64,000 bases of DNA from Ralstonia pickettii. Its GTDB lineage: Bacteria; Pseudomonadota; Gammaproteobacteria; Burkholderiales; Burkholderiaceae. The first letter of the stretch is position 1, and each line of letters starts with the position of its first letter. The notes under the pieces were generated by a model. It did not search any database. It was not told the origin of the DNA and worked only from the letters and a program-made list of their open reading frames with translations. Location of the stretch: the NCBI RefSeq assembly GCF_000607165.1, contig NZ_JFZG01000024.1, forward strand, positions 310,001 through 374,000. The letters are read 5' to 3'. Made by a program: the position numbers and the translations under genes. This document shows, one piece after another, positions 1 to 8,925 of the stretch.

Positions 1-255
1 GACTACGTGCTCGCGCTGGTGAACGCCACGCGCACCGACGCACAGGTGCAGATGGGTCTGTCGCCGCGCGCCGGGCTGGCGTTGCTGGCGGCGGCGCGTG
101 CCTGGGCGCTGATCGATGACCGCGACGCCGTGCTGCCCGAAGACGTGCAAGCCGTATTCAAGGCCGTGGCGGCGCACCGGTTGTTGCCCACGGGCGGCAC
201 GCTGTCGGCCACCGCGCTGGCGCAGCGGCTGCTCGACACGGTCGCTATTCCCTAA
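1..255 (+). CDS. MoxR-family AAA+ ATPase, C-terminal part (5' end outside window)
   Basis: The frame is open from base 1 to the TAA at 253-255, so only the last 84 residues are visible. They match the helical lid of MoxR-type AAA+ ATPases: a GLSPRAGLALL motif, a helix containing DAVLPEDVQAVF, and a short tail. MoxR ATPases are chaperone-like and are usually encoded next to DUF58 and transglutaminase-like membrane proteins, which is exactly what follows here (DUF58 start 12 bp downstream). That conserved trio is the main support for the call. The Walker motifs lie outside the window and cannot be checked. Confidence 0.85.
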   Translation, partial: DYVLALVNATRTDAQVQMGLSPRAGLALLAAARAWALIDDRDAVLPEDVQAVFKAVAAHRLLPTGGTLSATALAQRLLDTVAIP

Positions 256-267
256 GTAAGCGGCGTC

Positions 268-1344
268 ATGGCGCGGTTCACGTCTCTGCTGTTGGCGCCG
301 CTGCGTGTGCTCGGTGCGGGCCTGGCGATGCTGCCCGGCGTGCGCTTTGCGCGCTCGCGTGTGCAACGCTTTCTGCAACGGCCGCGCAAGCCGCGCGAAG
401 GCCGCATCCGCCTGGACCGCAATCACGTCTACATCCTGCCCACTGCGGCCGGCGGCGGCTTTGCGTTGCTGCTGGTCGTGATGCTGCTCACCTCGCTCAA
501 CTACAACGTGAGCCTCGGTTTTCTGCTGACCTTCGTGCTGGCCGGCGTGGCAGCGTCCGCCATGTGGCAGACACATCGCAACCTCGTTGATCTGGAAGTG
601 CGCGGCGCGGCGGGCGATGCCGTGTTTGCCGGGCATGCGTTGAATGTTGGCGTGGCATTGGCCAATGTCACGCCATGGGCGCGTGTGGGTGTGGATGTGA
701 GCGCCGCGCAAGCCGCCGCGGTGGAAACATCGCTCGACGCGCAAGACGCCATCGTGGCCGCGTTGTCTTTCGCCGATCAGCCGCGCGGTTGGTTCAAGTT
801 GCCGCGCCTGACGGTGTCGACGCGTTTTCCGCTCGGCCTGTTTCGCGCGTGGAGCTATGCCGATGCGCCGCTCACGCTGTTGGTCTATCCCGCACCGGAA
901 CCCTCCGCGCCGCCGCTGCCCGCCAGCTTTGCGCCCGACCCTGGCGACGAAGACGACACGCGCGCCGCCCGCACCCATGTCGAAGAAGCCGCAGACCAAT
1001 TGCGCACGTACCGCCCCGGCGACGCACTGCGCAGCATTGCCTGGAAGCACAGCGCGCGGCTCGACACGTGGATGAGCCGCACCGGCCAGCAAGTCCGCCA
1101 CGCGCAATGCGTGCTCGCGTGGGAAGCGCTGCCGCCCTCGATGAACGTGGAACAACGCCTGTCGCGCCTGTGCGCGTGGGTGCTGGCCGCCGAGCACGCC
1201 CCCGCCGGCGATGAACCCGAATACACGCTGAGCCTGCCGGGCACTGTCATTGGCCCGGCGCGAGGTGTTGCGCATCGGGACGCATGTCTGCGTGCGTTGG
1301 CGTTGTGGGGTAAGCCTGCGATGCCGGAAGAGGGGCCGGCATGA
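268..1344 (+). CDS. DUF58 domain-containing membrane protein
   Basis: A 358-residue protein. Residues about 54-95 form two closely spaced hydrophobic segments. The C-terminal half carries the DUF58 hallmark YRPGDALRSIAWK starting near residue 248. DUF58 proteins have a von Willebrand A-like fold and are encoded with MoxR ATPases, probably as their partners or clients. The gene starts 12 bp after the moxR stop and precedes the transglutaminase gene by 106 bp, so the three are likely one operon. The biochemical role of the family is poorly defined; the context suggests assembly of a membrane or periplasmic complex. Confidence 0.9.
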   Translation: MARFTSLLLAPLRVLGAGLAMLPGVRFARSRVQRFLQRPRKPREGRIRLDRNHVYILPTAAGGGFALLLVVMLLTSLNYNVSLGFLLTFVLAGVAASAMWQTHRNLVDLEVRGAAGDAVFAGHALNVGVALANVTPWARVGVDVSAAQAAAVETSLDAQDAIVAALSFADQPRGWFKLPRLTVSTRFPLGLFRAWSYADAPLTLLVYPAPEPSAPPLPASFAPDPGDEDDTRAARTHVEEAADQLRTYRPGDALRSIAWKHSARLDTWMSRTGQQVRHAQCVLAWEALPPSMNVEQRLSRLCAWVLAAEHAPAGDEPEYTLSLPGTVIGPARGVAHRDACLRALALWGKPAMPEEGPA

Positions 1345-1450
1345 GCAGTAAGCAGGGGCCCCGCGCAGCGGGGATGCGCACGGCCGCGAATGCCGCCGGC
1401 CACCGACACCACTCGGCTCGGACGATCGACATGCGCGGGGAGGTGGCCAC

Positions 1451-3484
1451 ATGACCACTGCCATCATCGGCACCGAAGCGGCCGCCTTCGGTTCGGCCCG
1501 CGCGCTGACCCATCGCGAGCACGGCTGGCTGATCGCGCAGCTTGCTGTCGTGCTTGTGCCGCTGCTGCGTGCGCTGCCGCTGGTGACCTGCGCCGTGTTC
1601 GGCGTGCTGCTGCTCTGGCGCGCGCTGCTGTGGGTGCGGGGCGCGCCGTTGCCGGGCAAGTGGTTGTTGGGGCTGACGGGCGTGGCCACCCTTGTCGTGA
1701 CGCTGGCACTCGCCATGCGCACCGGCGGAAACATTGGGCGGGACTTGTCGGTGGCGCTGCTTGGCGCGTTTCTCGTGCTCAAGCTGATGGAATCGCACAC
1801 CGTGCGCAACGGCGTGCTCGTCACGCAGTTGTGCTGTTTCCTGCTGCTCTCGCAGGGGCTGTTCGACCAGCCGCCCTGGCTGGCCGCCACCATGCTGGCG
1901 ACCGTGGCGCTGCTGTTGCGCAATTGGCTGTTGCTGCTGCATCCGCAGGCGCGTACGCGCGTATCCCCCGCGCGTGTGCTGGCGCGTTTGGTGCTCATGG
2001 GGTTGCCGTGCGCGGCGGTGCTGTTCCTGCTGTTCCCCCGGCTGGATCATCCGCTGTGGCGCCTGCCGCAAACTGCCGACACCGCCGTCAGCGGCCTGTC
2101 TGACCGCATGGCGCCCGGCTCCGTCGGTCAACTGATCCTCTCCGACGATCTTGCCTTCCGTGTCGATTTTGCCGGCGTGCCGCCACCGCTCGACACGCTC
2201 TACTGGCGCGGCATGGTGCTGTGGCGTTTTGATGGCCAAGCGTGGACGGCTGCGTCGATGCGGCAACGTCCCGCAGCGGAAAGCGTACCCAATTCTGCGG
2301 ACGCAATGAGCGGCGCGCCGGGCGTATTCGATTACAACATCACGCTGGAACCGACGCGCCAGCGCTGGCTGTTTGCGCTCGATCGCGGCCAGTCGATCGA
2401 GGCGCGCGACGGCACCGGCCGCAGCATCGACGGCGAATTCATCAGCACGCAGCCGCTCGACCAGCGCGTGCGCTATCACGCGCGCTCGCGGCTGCCGGAG
2501 CGCAATCGCGCGGACGCCCCCCGCCCGCTCGACCCGCTTACGCAGCAGATGGCGCTGGCGTTGCCGCCGGGCAACGGCCAAGCGCGTGCGCTGGCAGCGC
2601 AATGGGCAGAGCTGCCGCCGCCTGAGCGCGTATCGGCGGCGCTCAAGCTGTTTGGCCGCGCACCTTTTGCCTACACGCTTGAACCGGAGCCGTTGCAGGA
2701 TCAGCAGATCGATGATTTTCTCTTCCGCACGCACCGTGGCTTCTGCGAGCACTACGCGGGCAGCTTCGTCTTCCTGATGCGCGCGGCGGGTGTGCCGGCG
2801 CGCGTGGTGGTGGGCTACCTCGGCGGCGAGGTGAATGCCATGAGCGGCGACATCATCGTGCGCCAGTCCGATGCACATGCCTGGGCTGAGGTGTGGCTCG
2901 ACGGACGCGGCTGGGTGCGTGTGGACCCAACCGCCGCCGTCGCGCCGCAACGCGTTGAACGTGGCTTGGCTGCCGCCGTGCCCGCCAGCGAATTCCGCTC
3001 GCGCCGCGCAGAAGAACCGGGTTGGCTGCGCAGCGTGCGCTGGGGGCTGGATGGCCTGATCAGCGGCTGGAACAGTTGGGTGCTCGGCTACGACCGCAGC
3101 CGCCAGGCGCGCCTGTTTGCGTGGCTTGGGTTGGATGCAGCGGACCCCCGCGCGGTGCTGTGGGGCGTGTCGGGTTTGTTCCTGCTCGCTGCGCTGCCGC
3201 TGCTGTGGCAGCAGCGCAAGCCCAAGCCTGACCCGGTGCAGGCCCAGTGGCAGCGCCTGTGTGACCGGCTGGCAAGGCATGGTTGCGCGCGCGGTCCGGC
3301 AGAGGGCCCGACGGCCTATGCCGAGCGTGCCGCCGCGCAGTTTCCGCACGCGGCTCAGGCGTTGCGCAATGCAGCCGCCGGTTACGTCGCCCTGCGCTAC
3401 GGACGCGACGATGGCGATGCGCAAGCGCGTGCCCAGCGGTTCACGCAATGGCGCGAAGCGGTTGCGCAAGTTCGCCTGGGCTAA
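1451..3484 (+). CDS. TgpA-type membrane transglutaminase-like protein (DUF3488 + transglutaminase domain)
   Basis: A 677-residue protein. The first 200 residues hold several hydrophobic helices (DUF3488/TgpA N-terminal region), then comes a periplasmic transglutaminase-like domain, and a further helix lies near residues 570-590. The papain-like triad is intact: C432 in GFCEHYAG, H476 in DAHAWAEV and D492 in RVDPTAA. A GGGGAGG ribosome binding site lies just before the ATG. It is third in the moxR-DUF58-transglutaminase operon, an arrangement known from Pseudomonas tgpA. The catalytic residues suggest a working cysteine protease or transglutaminase of unknown substrate. Confidence 0.9.
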   Translation: MTTAIIGTEAAAFGSARALTHREHGWLIAQLAVVLVPLLRALPLVTCAVFGVLLLWRALLWVRGAPLPGKWLLGLTGVATLVVTLALAMRTGGNIGRDLSVALLGAFLVLKLMESHTVRNGVLVTQLCCFLLLSQGLFDQPPWLAATMLATVALLLRNWLLLLHPQARTRVSPARVLARLVLMGLPCAAVLFLLFPRLDHPLWRLPQTADTAVSGLSDRMAPGSVGQLILSDDLAFRVDFAGVPPPLDTLYWRGMVLWRFDGQAWTAASMRQRPAAESVPNSADAMSGAPGVFDYNITLEPTRQRWLFALDRGQSIEARDGTGRSIDGEFISTQPLDQRVRYHARSRLPERNRADAPRPLDPLTQQMALALPPGNGQARALAAQWAELPPPERVSAALKLFGRAPFAYTLEPEPLQDQQIDDFLFRTHRGFCEHYAGSFVFLMRAAGVPARVVVGYLGGEVNAMSGDIIVRQSDAHAWAEVWLDGRGWVRVDPTAAVAPQRVERGLAAAVPASEFRSRRAEEPGWLRSVRWGLDGLISGWNSWVLGYDRSRQARLFAWLGLDAADPRAVLWGVSGLFLLAALPLLWQQRKPKPDPVQAQWQRLCDRLARHGCARGPAEGPTAYAERAAAQFPHAAQALRNAAAGYVALRYGRDDGDAQARAQRFTQWREAVAQVRLG

Positions 3485-3867
3485 CGCGCAAGCTGTTGAT
3501 CGGCTTAGAAAACGTGCCCCAAATGCGGGCACCCACGTGGTTGATCGAGGGTGCTGGTCATTCACCTGTGATGGAATATTTTCCGATCCAGGAATTAAAT
3601 ATTTCGGATAGATAACTTGGGCAGTGGAATAACTGCACGCAGTTTCCCGATTGCAGATAATCGGTGCGACACAGTCGTGCAGGGCGTGCGCATTATCGGT
3701 GCATATTCGATCCGATTTGACGTCGATACCCTCACTGGCACAGCGGGAACCTTTCTCATACGATGGTTTTCGTAACGTTTCCGCTGCACTGCAACGTTGT
3801 CGCGAACACCCGCCCAACTGGGTTTCCGGCCTGCAGCGGTCTCGCAGATTCCGCAGGAGCCATACCA
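3485..3867. other. Intergenic region before the carbonic anhydrase gene
   Basis: A 383-bp gap. A small hairpin (GTGCCC-N7-GGGCAC, about 3514-3532) follows the transglutaminase stop, but there is no T tract. The centre is relatively A+T-rich. No convincing -35/-10 pair or small gene was found. The end carries the Shine-Dalgarno sequence of the carbonic anhydrase gene. Confidence 0.5.
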
Positions 3868-4512
3868 ATGCATCGACCGAAACGCATGCTTGTCGAGAAT
3901 GTCGCGTGGGCGCACGAAACTGCCGCACGTGATCCCGGATTCTTTTCACGTTTGGCCCAAGGCCAACAACCCCAGGTGTTATGGATCGGCTGTGCAGACA
4001 GCCGTGTGCCCGCTGAAACCATTACGCATTCCAACCCGGGCGATTTATTCGTCCATCGCAATATCGCCAATCTTGTTTGTCCGGCGGACGACAACACGAT
4101 GAGCGTGCTGGAATATGCGGTGCGCGTGCTCAAGGTCGCGCACGTGATCGTGTGCGGGCATGACGGCTGCGGTGGCGTACGTGCATCGCTGCTGCCGCCG
4201 CCCGATGGTTTGCCGCACGTGGCGCGCCGCATTGCGCCGCTGTGCGCGCTGGCCGGCCGTCACCGTACGGAACTCGATGCCGTGTCCGATCTGGATGCAC
4301 GCGTCAATCGCCTGGCCGAACTCAACGTGCTCGAACAGGTGCGCTGCCTGCGCGAGAGCGCCATCGTGCGCGAGGCAGAACGCCCGCCACGCATACACGG
4401 CTGGATCTTCGGCCTGGCCGATGGGCACATCCGCGTGCTGGCTTCGGGCGATCCTGATGCGGAACACGCCACCCGCGGCAACATCCTGATGCCCGCCGAG
4501 GCCATCGCTTAA
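3868..4512 (+). CDS. can: Beta-class carbonic anhydrase
   Basis: Interconverts CO2 and bicarbonate in the cytoplasm. From the ATG at 3868 the protein has 214 residues. Zinc ligands and active-site residues are all visible: C42-x-D44-x-R46 (CADSR) and H98-x-x-C101 (GHDGC). The start was chosen because GCAGGAG lies 7-8 bases upstream; the frame is open further upstream (to 3763) but that part does not resemble the family. A SulP transporter starts 125 bp downstream. SulP/carbonic anhydrase pairs are common in bacteria and suggest coupled bicarbonate uptake and CO2 hydration. Confidence 0.93.
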   Translation: MHRPKRMLVENVAWAHETAARDPGFFSRLAQGQQPQVLWIGCADSRVPAETITHSNPGDLFVHRNIANLVCPADDNTMSVLEYAVRVLKVAHVIVCGHDGCGGVRASLLPPPDGLPHVARRIAPLCALAGRHRTELDAVSDLDARVNRLAELNVLEQVRCLRESAIVREAERPPRIHGWIFGLADGHIRVLASGDPDAEHATRGNILMPAEAIA

Positions 4513-4637
4513 CCCGATCGGCGGCGGCGTTTGCGGCCGCCGCCGTTTCCCGACGTTTTCTCTCCTCACGCATGCCGGCGGTGCCCCGCCCGCAGGCAGG
4601 CGTTCGCGCGTGCGTAATTCATACAACTCCAACAACC

Positions 4638-6200
4638 ATGCAAACACCAACCTCACCGGCATTCTTCCCGCGCGACATGCTCGCCGGGCTTATCGTGTTC
4701 TTTGTCGCCCTGCCGCTGTGCCTGGGTATTGCCAATGCATCGGGCGTTGACCCGCTTGCCGGGCTGCTCTCCGGCATGATCGGCGGTCTGGTGGTGGCGC
4801 TGCTCAGCGGCTCGCAACTGAGCGTGAGCGGCCCGGCTGCGGGCCTCGTCGTGATCGTCGTGGACGGCATTGCCAAGCTGGGCGGTTTCTCGGCGTTTCT
4901 GATGGCCGTGGCGCTGGCGGGCGCGTTGCAGTTTGTGTTCGGCATGCTGCGCGCCGGGCGCTTTGCGGCGTATGTGCCGTCGTCGGTCATCAAGGGCATG
5001 CTCGCGGCGATCGGGCTGCTGCTGATCATCAAGCAGGTGCCGTTGGCGCTTGGGCTGGCAGGGGCCGATGGTGCGGCCGGCGCGGGCATGGTCGCCACAC
5101 CGTTGGGGTCGATGTCCTTGACGGCGCTGCTGGTGACGCTGTTGTCAGCCGCCGTGCTCATCGGCTGGGATACGCCGATGCTGCGGCGATTCACGCTGGT
5201 CCGCGCGCTGCCTTCGCCGCTGGTTGTGGTGGCACTCGGCATTGGCGTGACATTGCTCCTTGAGGTGGTGGCGCCGGGCATTGCAGTGCCGGCCGAGCAT
5301 CGTGTCGATCTACCGTCGCTGGCTTCGTTCGGGGCGTTTCTCGATGCGCTTGAGTCGCCCGCACTCGGGGCACTGGGCAATCCCGATGTCTGGCGCGTAG
5401 CGATGGCACTGGCCATCGTGGCCAGCCTCGAGACGCTGCTGTGCCTGGAGGCCGTCGAGCAGATCGACCCAAAGAAACGTGCCGCATCGCCGGATCGCGA
5501 GCTGAAGGCGCAGGGCGTGGGCAACCTGGTGGCAGGCCTGTTTGGCGGGCTGCCGATCACGTCCGTCATCGTGCGCAGTTCGGCCAACGTGCACGCCGGC
5601 GCGCAGAGCCGCTGGTCAGCCGTCGTGCATGGTGTGCTGCTGCTGGCGAGCGTGTTTGCGCTCACCACCATCGTCAATCTGATTCCGCTGGCGTGCCTGG
5701 CCACCATCCTGATCTTCACCGGCTACAAGCTGGCCAAGCCGTCGCTGTTCGTGGCGGTGGCGCGGCAGGGGTGGGATCGCTTTGCACCCTTCATCGCCAC
5801 CATCGTTGGGGTGCTGCTGACGGACTTGCTGATCGGCATCGTGATCGGCATTGCGCTGAGCATCGCGCTGGCGATCCGCGCCAACCTGCGCCGCACGATT
5901 GTCATGGCGCGCCATCACGACCACTTCCTGCTGTCGTTCCGCAAGGATGTGTCGTTCATGGGCAAGGTGCCGCTCAAGCGCTATCTGGCGCAGGTGCCGG
6001 ACCACGCCACGCTCATCGTCGACGGTGCCCGAGCGGATTACATCGACTCCGACGTGCGCGAGATGGTCGAGCACTTCATCGAGGCGGCGCCGGCGCGCGG
6101 CATCGTGATCGAACGTCATCACTTTGATGCGACCGTGCCACAGCGCGCTCCGGGGCTTCGCATGCCGCGCCTGCCATTTTTGCGTACCGCAGCCAGATAA
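4638..6200 (+). CDS. SulP-family inorganic anion transporter (probably bicarbonate) with short STAS-like tail
   Basis: A 520-residue polytopic membrane protein. It begins with the SulP pattern of a first helix after FPRDMLAGL, then LCLGIANASGVDPLAGL and a GPAAGL motif. The tail (about residues 430-500) is cytoplasmic and STAS-like. The in-frame ATG at 4572 is ignored because the first 22 residues it adds are not SulP-like. The neighbouring carbonic anhydrase argues for bicarbonate as substrate, but SulP members also carry sulfate or C4-dicarboxylates, so specificity is inferred from context only. Confidence 0.88.
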   Translation: MQTPTSPAFFPRDMLAGLIVFFVALPLCLGIANASGVDPLAGLLSGMIGGLVVALLSGSQLSVSGPAAGLVVIVVDGIAKLGGFSAFLMAVALAGALQFVFGMLRAGRFAAYVPSSVIKGMLAAIGLLLIIKQVPLALGLAGADGAAGAGMVATPLGSMSLTALLVTLLSAAVLIGWDTPMLRRFTLVRALPSPLVVVALGIGVTLLLEVVAPGIAVPAEHRVDLPSLASFGAFLDALESPALGALGNPDVWRVAMALAIVASLETLLCLEAVEQIDPKKRAASPDRELKAQGVGNLVAGLFGGLPITSVIVRSSANVHAGAQSRWSAVVHGVLLLASVFALTTIVNLIPLACLATILIFTGYKLAKPSLFVAVARQGWDRFAPFIATIVGVLLTDLLIGIVIGIALSIALAIRANLRRTIVMARHHDHFLLSFRKDVSFMGKVPLKRYLAQVPDHATLIVDGARADYIDSDVREMVEHFIEAAPARGIVIERHHFDATVPQRAPGLRMPRLPFLRTAAR

Positions 6201-6503
6201 CGTGTGTTCGCCGTTTAACCCATTTTGGGTAATTTGGAGTGTTGCCTCCAAACATAATCCGGAAATCTTGCTGCAAGGCGAACGTTTGCGCCACGGTGGC
6301 ACTTCGTCTGGTGGCGATGCCCTGGGCCTAGTTGGCTTCAGACCAGGGATCGCCGGCGTTTGACAATGTTTGCAATTGCTATCGACTCGGTTAATAGACT
6401 TAATTTGAACGCGCTATCCAGTGATTCGGATGGCGCACCGATAAAGGATCGAATCAGGCAAAAGTGCGCATTATCAAGCGCATTTTTAAAACGGGAGGCA
6501 GAC
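6201..6503. other. Intergenic region with an attenuator-like hairpin before the lipoprotein gene
   Basis: A 303-bp gap of lower G+C. A consensus-like TTGACA lies at about 6360 but no good -10 is found 17 bases downstream. At 6465-6487 a TGCGC-N8-GCGCA stem is followed by TTTTT, which looks like a weak terminator or attenuator only 17 bases upstream of the next start codon. No tRNA or small ORF was recognised. Confidence 0.35.
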
Positions 6504-7619
6504 ATGAAGACATTGCAACGAGGGACACTGGTTTCGGCGGCCTTGGTGGGTCTGCTTGTGCTGGGCGGCTGCGCCAGCTCCGGCTCGGGTGACATGAGCG
6601 GTACCACCGGCAGCGATGGCAGCTCTGCCAGCAACGGCGGCGGCTCCGGTTCCAACGGCTCGGGGGGCACGACAACGACTGCGTCCACCACGCCCACCGG
6701 CGACATCGCCTACAAAAGCGGCGGGGTGGTGACGGCCACGGGGGACGCTATCAGCAGCCTGGGGTCGACGGTGGGCGGCAGCAATCTGCCGGGTGCGTCG
6801 GCGCTGGGCAACGTGGTCGACAACGTGGGCAATACGGTGTCGGCGCTCGGCACGGGCGTGCAATCGGGCCTGGGTAGCATCGGCACCAGCTCGAACCCGG
6901 TCGGCACCACGGTGTCGAGCACCGGCAACGTGGTGACGCAGGTCGGGAACACCGTCGATGCAACGGGTGGCCTCGTGAGCAGTCTCGGCACCGGGCCGTT
7001 GCAGCCGCTGTCGCCGGTCACGTCACCGGTGGGTGGCGCGGTTTCGCAGGTTGGGCAGGCAGTGGCGGGCGCGGGCGGCACGCTTGGCACGGCCTTGTCG
7101 ACGGGGCCGGTGGAGCAGGTCACGCAGCAGGTCAGTTCCGCTGTGGTGCCGCTGACTTCGCAAGTCACCACTGCCACGCAGACGCTGGGCAACAGCACCG
7201 GCCTGGGCGCGCCTGCCAAGAACCTGTTGGAGACGGTGGGCGATGGTGTGGCCAACGTCGGTACGTCGCTGACCGCCACGAATGCCCCGGGCGTCTCGGG
7301 CCTGGGCGGCGTGGTCACGGCCACGGGCAACACGGTGGCAGCACTGGGCGGCCCGCTGTCTGGCGGTAGTGCATCGGGTAGCCCGTTGGCGCCGATCACG
7401 AATGCCTTGGGCGGCGTAGGAGGAGGCAGCAGCCCGCTGGGTGCGGTGACCGGCGCGTTGGGCGGTACGCCGACCGCTGGCGGCACGGCGCCGATCGGCT
7501 CGCTGGTCACCAGTGTGGGCACCTCCGTCACGTCCACGGGCGCCACCACGCCGCTGGCACCGGTGACAGGCACGGTGGGCGGCGCACTTACCACCATAGG
7601 CGGCGCCCTGACGCACTGA
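6504..7619 (+). CDS. Gly/Ser/Thr-rich repetitive lipoprotein
   Basis: From the ATG at 6504 (GGGAGG 5-6 bases upstream) the product has 371 residues with a lipoprotein signal ending in LVLGGC (Cys 23). The mature part is almost only G, S, T, V, A, N, L and P, in imperfect repeats of the type GNxVxxxGNTVxxLG and G(S/T)PLAPxT. Cysteine occurs only in the lipobox, and aromatic residues are almost absent. Such proteins are often annotated in Ralstonia as collagen-like or Gly-rich surface lipoproteins, but no strict Gly-x-y triplets are present, so a collagen fold is not supported. It stands alone between two terminator-like hairpins. Function is unknown; surface display is an inference. Confidence 0.75.
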   Translation: MKTLQRGTLVSAALVGLLVLGGCASSGSGDMSGTTGSDGSSASNGGGSGSNGSGGTTTTASTTPTGDIAYKSGGVVTATGDAISSLGSTVGGSNLPGASALGNVVDNVGNTVSALGTGVQSGLGSIGTSSNPVGTTVSSTGNVVTQVGNTVDATGGLVSSLGTGPLQPLSPVTSPVGGAVSQVGQAVAGAGGTLGTALSTGPVEQVTQQVSSAVVPLTSQVTTATQTLGNSTGLGAPAKNLLETVGDGVANVGTSLTATNAPGVSGLGGVVTATGNTVAALGGPLSGGSASGSPLAPITNALGGVGGGSSPLGAVTGALGGTPTAGGTAPIGSLVTSVGTSVTSTGATTPLAPVTGTVGGALTTIGGALTH

Positions 7620-7645
7620 TGCACTGACTGCCTTCCTGCAATGCA

Positions 7646-7710
7646 AATGGGCCAGCAAGGCTGGCCCATTCTCCAAGCCGTTCTGCAAGATGTTGAACGG
7701 CTTTTTCTTT
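7646..7710 (+). terminator. Two hairpins after the lipoprotein gene, the second an intrinsic terminator
   Basis: First: a perfect 11-bp stem, AATGGGCCAGC (7646-7656) with its complement at 7660-7670 and a 3-base loop. Second: AGCCGTTC (7676-7683) pairs with GAACGGCT (7695-7702), followed by TTTTCTTT (7703-7710), a typical Rho-independent terminator for the + strand. It separates the lipoprotein gene from the convergent prpF. Confidence 0.8.
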
Positions 7711-7725
7711 CCTACTCCCTCTGGC

Positions 7726-8925
7726 TCAAGCGCCTGGCACGCGCACCCAGCCTTCCATCAGCACACGTGCGCTGCGGCTCATGATGGCCTTGGTGACGGC
7801 CCATTCGCCGTCCACCAGCTTGGCCTCCGCGCCCACACGCAGCGTGCCCGACGGATGCCCAAATCGCACGGCATTAGGCACCGCGCCACGTTCTCCGCCG
7901 CCAGCCGCGAGGTTGACGAGCGTGCCCGGAATTGCCGCCGCCGTGCCAATGGCCACTGCCGCCGTGCCCATCATCGCGTGGTGCAGCTTGCCCATCGACA
8001 GCGCGCGCACGAGCAGATCGACATCGCCCGCGCCGACTTTCTTGCCGCTCGACGCCACGTAGTCTTTTGGCGGCGCAACGAACGCCACCTTGGGCGTGTG
8101 TTGCCGCGTGGCAGCTTCGTCGATGCTCTTGATCAGGCCCATGCGCACCGCGCCATGCGCGCGAATGGTCTCGAACATTGCCAGCGCCTTCGCATCGCCG
8201 TTGATGGCGTCCTGCAGCTCGGTGCCGGTGTAGCCGATGGCCTCTGCGTTGATGAAGATCGTCGGGATGCCCGCGTTGATCATCGTCGCCTTGAGCGTGC
8301 CCACGCCGGGCACGTCCAGGTCGTCGACGAGGTTGCCGGTGGGGAACATCGCGCCGCCGCCGTCGCCATCTTCTTCCGCCGCCGGGTCGAGGAATTCGAG
8401 CTGCACTTCGGCCGCCGGAAACGTCACGCCGTCGAGTTCAAAGTCGCCCGTCTCCTGCACCGCGCCGTTGGTGATGGGCACATGCGCAATGATGGTCTTG
8501 CCGATGTTGGCCTGCCAGATGCGCACGATGGCGGTGCCGTTCTGCGGCACACGGCTCGCATCGACCAACCCGTTGCTGATGGCGAAGGGCCCGACTGCTG
8601 CGGAGAGGTTGCCGCAGTTGCCCGACCAATCCACAAACGGCTTGTCGATGGAGACCTGGCCGAACAGGTAATCCACGTCGTGGTCCGGGCGCGTGCTTTT
8701 GCTGAGAATCACCGTCTTGCTGGTGCTCGATGTGGCGCCGCCCATGCCGTCGATCTGCTTGCCGTACGGGTCGGGGCTGCCGATCACGCGCATCAGCAAG
8801 GCGTCACGCGCGGCGCCGGGTTGCTGCGCGGCCTCGGGCAGGTCTTGCAGACGGAAAAACACGCCCTTGCTGGTGCCGCCACGGATGTAGGTGGCGGGGA
8901 TTTTGATCTGAGCCGGATGCGTCAT
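7726..8925 (-). CDS. prpF: 2-methylaconitate isomerase PrpF
   Basis: Converts the trans isomer of 2-methylaconitate made by AcnD to the cis isomer used for hydration in the 2-methylcitrate cycle. The 399-residue product has the PrpF N-terminal signature YIRGGTSKGVFF near residue 14, followed by two halves of the diaminopimelate-epimerase-like fold. Its ATG overlaps the acnD stop (ATGA at 8925-8922), indicating translational coupling. acnD plus prpF replace prpD in many beta-proteobacteria, so the pair itself supports the assignment. It is the last gene of the prpB-prpC-acnD-prpF unit. Confidence 0.95.
   Translation of the reverse strand: MTHPAQIKIPATYIRGGTSKGVFFRLQDLPEAAQQPGAARDALLMRVIGSPDPYGKQIDGMGGATSSTSKTVILSKSTRPDHDVDYLFGQVSIDKPFVDWSGNCGNLSAAVGPFAISNGLVDASRVPQNGTAIVRIWQANIGKTIIAHVPITNGAVQETGDFELDGVTFPAAEVQLEFLDPAAEEDGDGGGAMFPTGNLVDDLDVPGVGTLKATMINAGIPTIFINAEAIGYTGTELQDAINGDAKALAMFETIRAHGAVRMGLIKSIDEAATRQHTPKVAFVAPPKDYVASSGKKVGAGDVDLLVRALSMGKLHHAMMGTAAVAIGTAAAIPGTLVNLAAGGGERGAVPNAVRFGHPSGTLRVGAEAKLVDGEWAVTKAIMSRSARVLMEGWVRVPGA

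Noticed and set aside
1247-3949. A 900-residue open frame on the minus strand
   Set aside because: It lies antisense to the transglutaminase gene, has a composition dominated by R, Q, A and H, no family motif and no ribosome binding site; a G+C-driven shadow frame.
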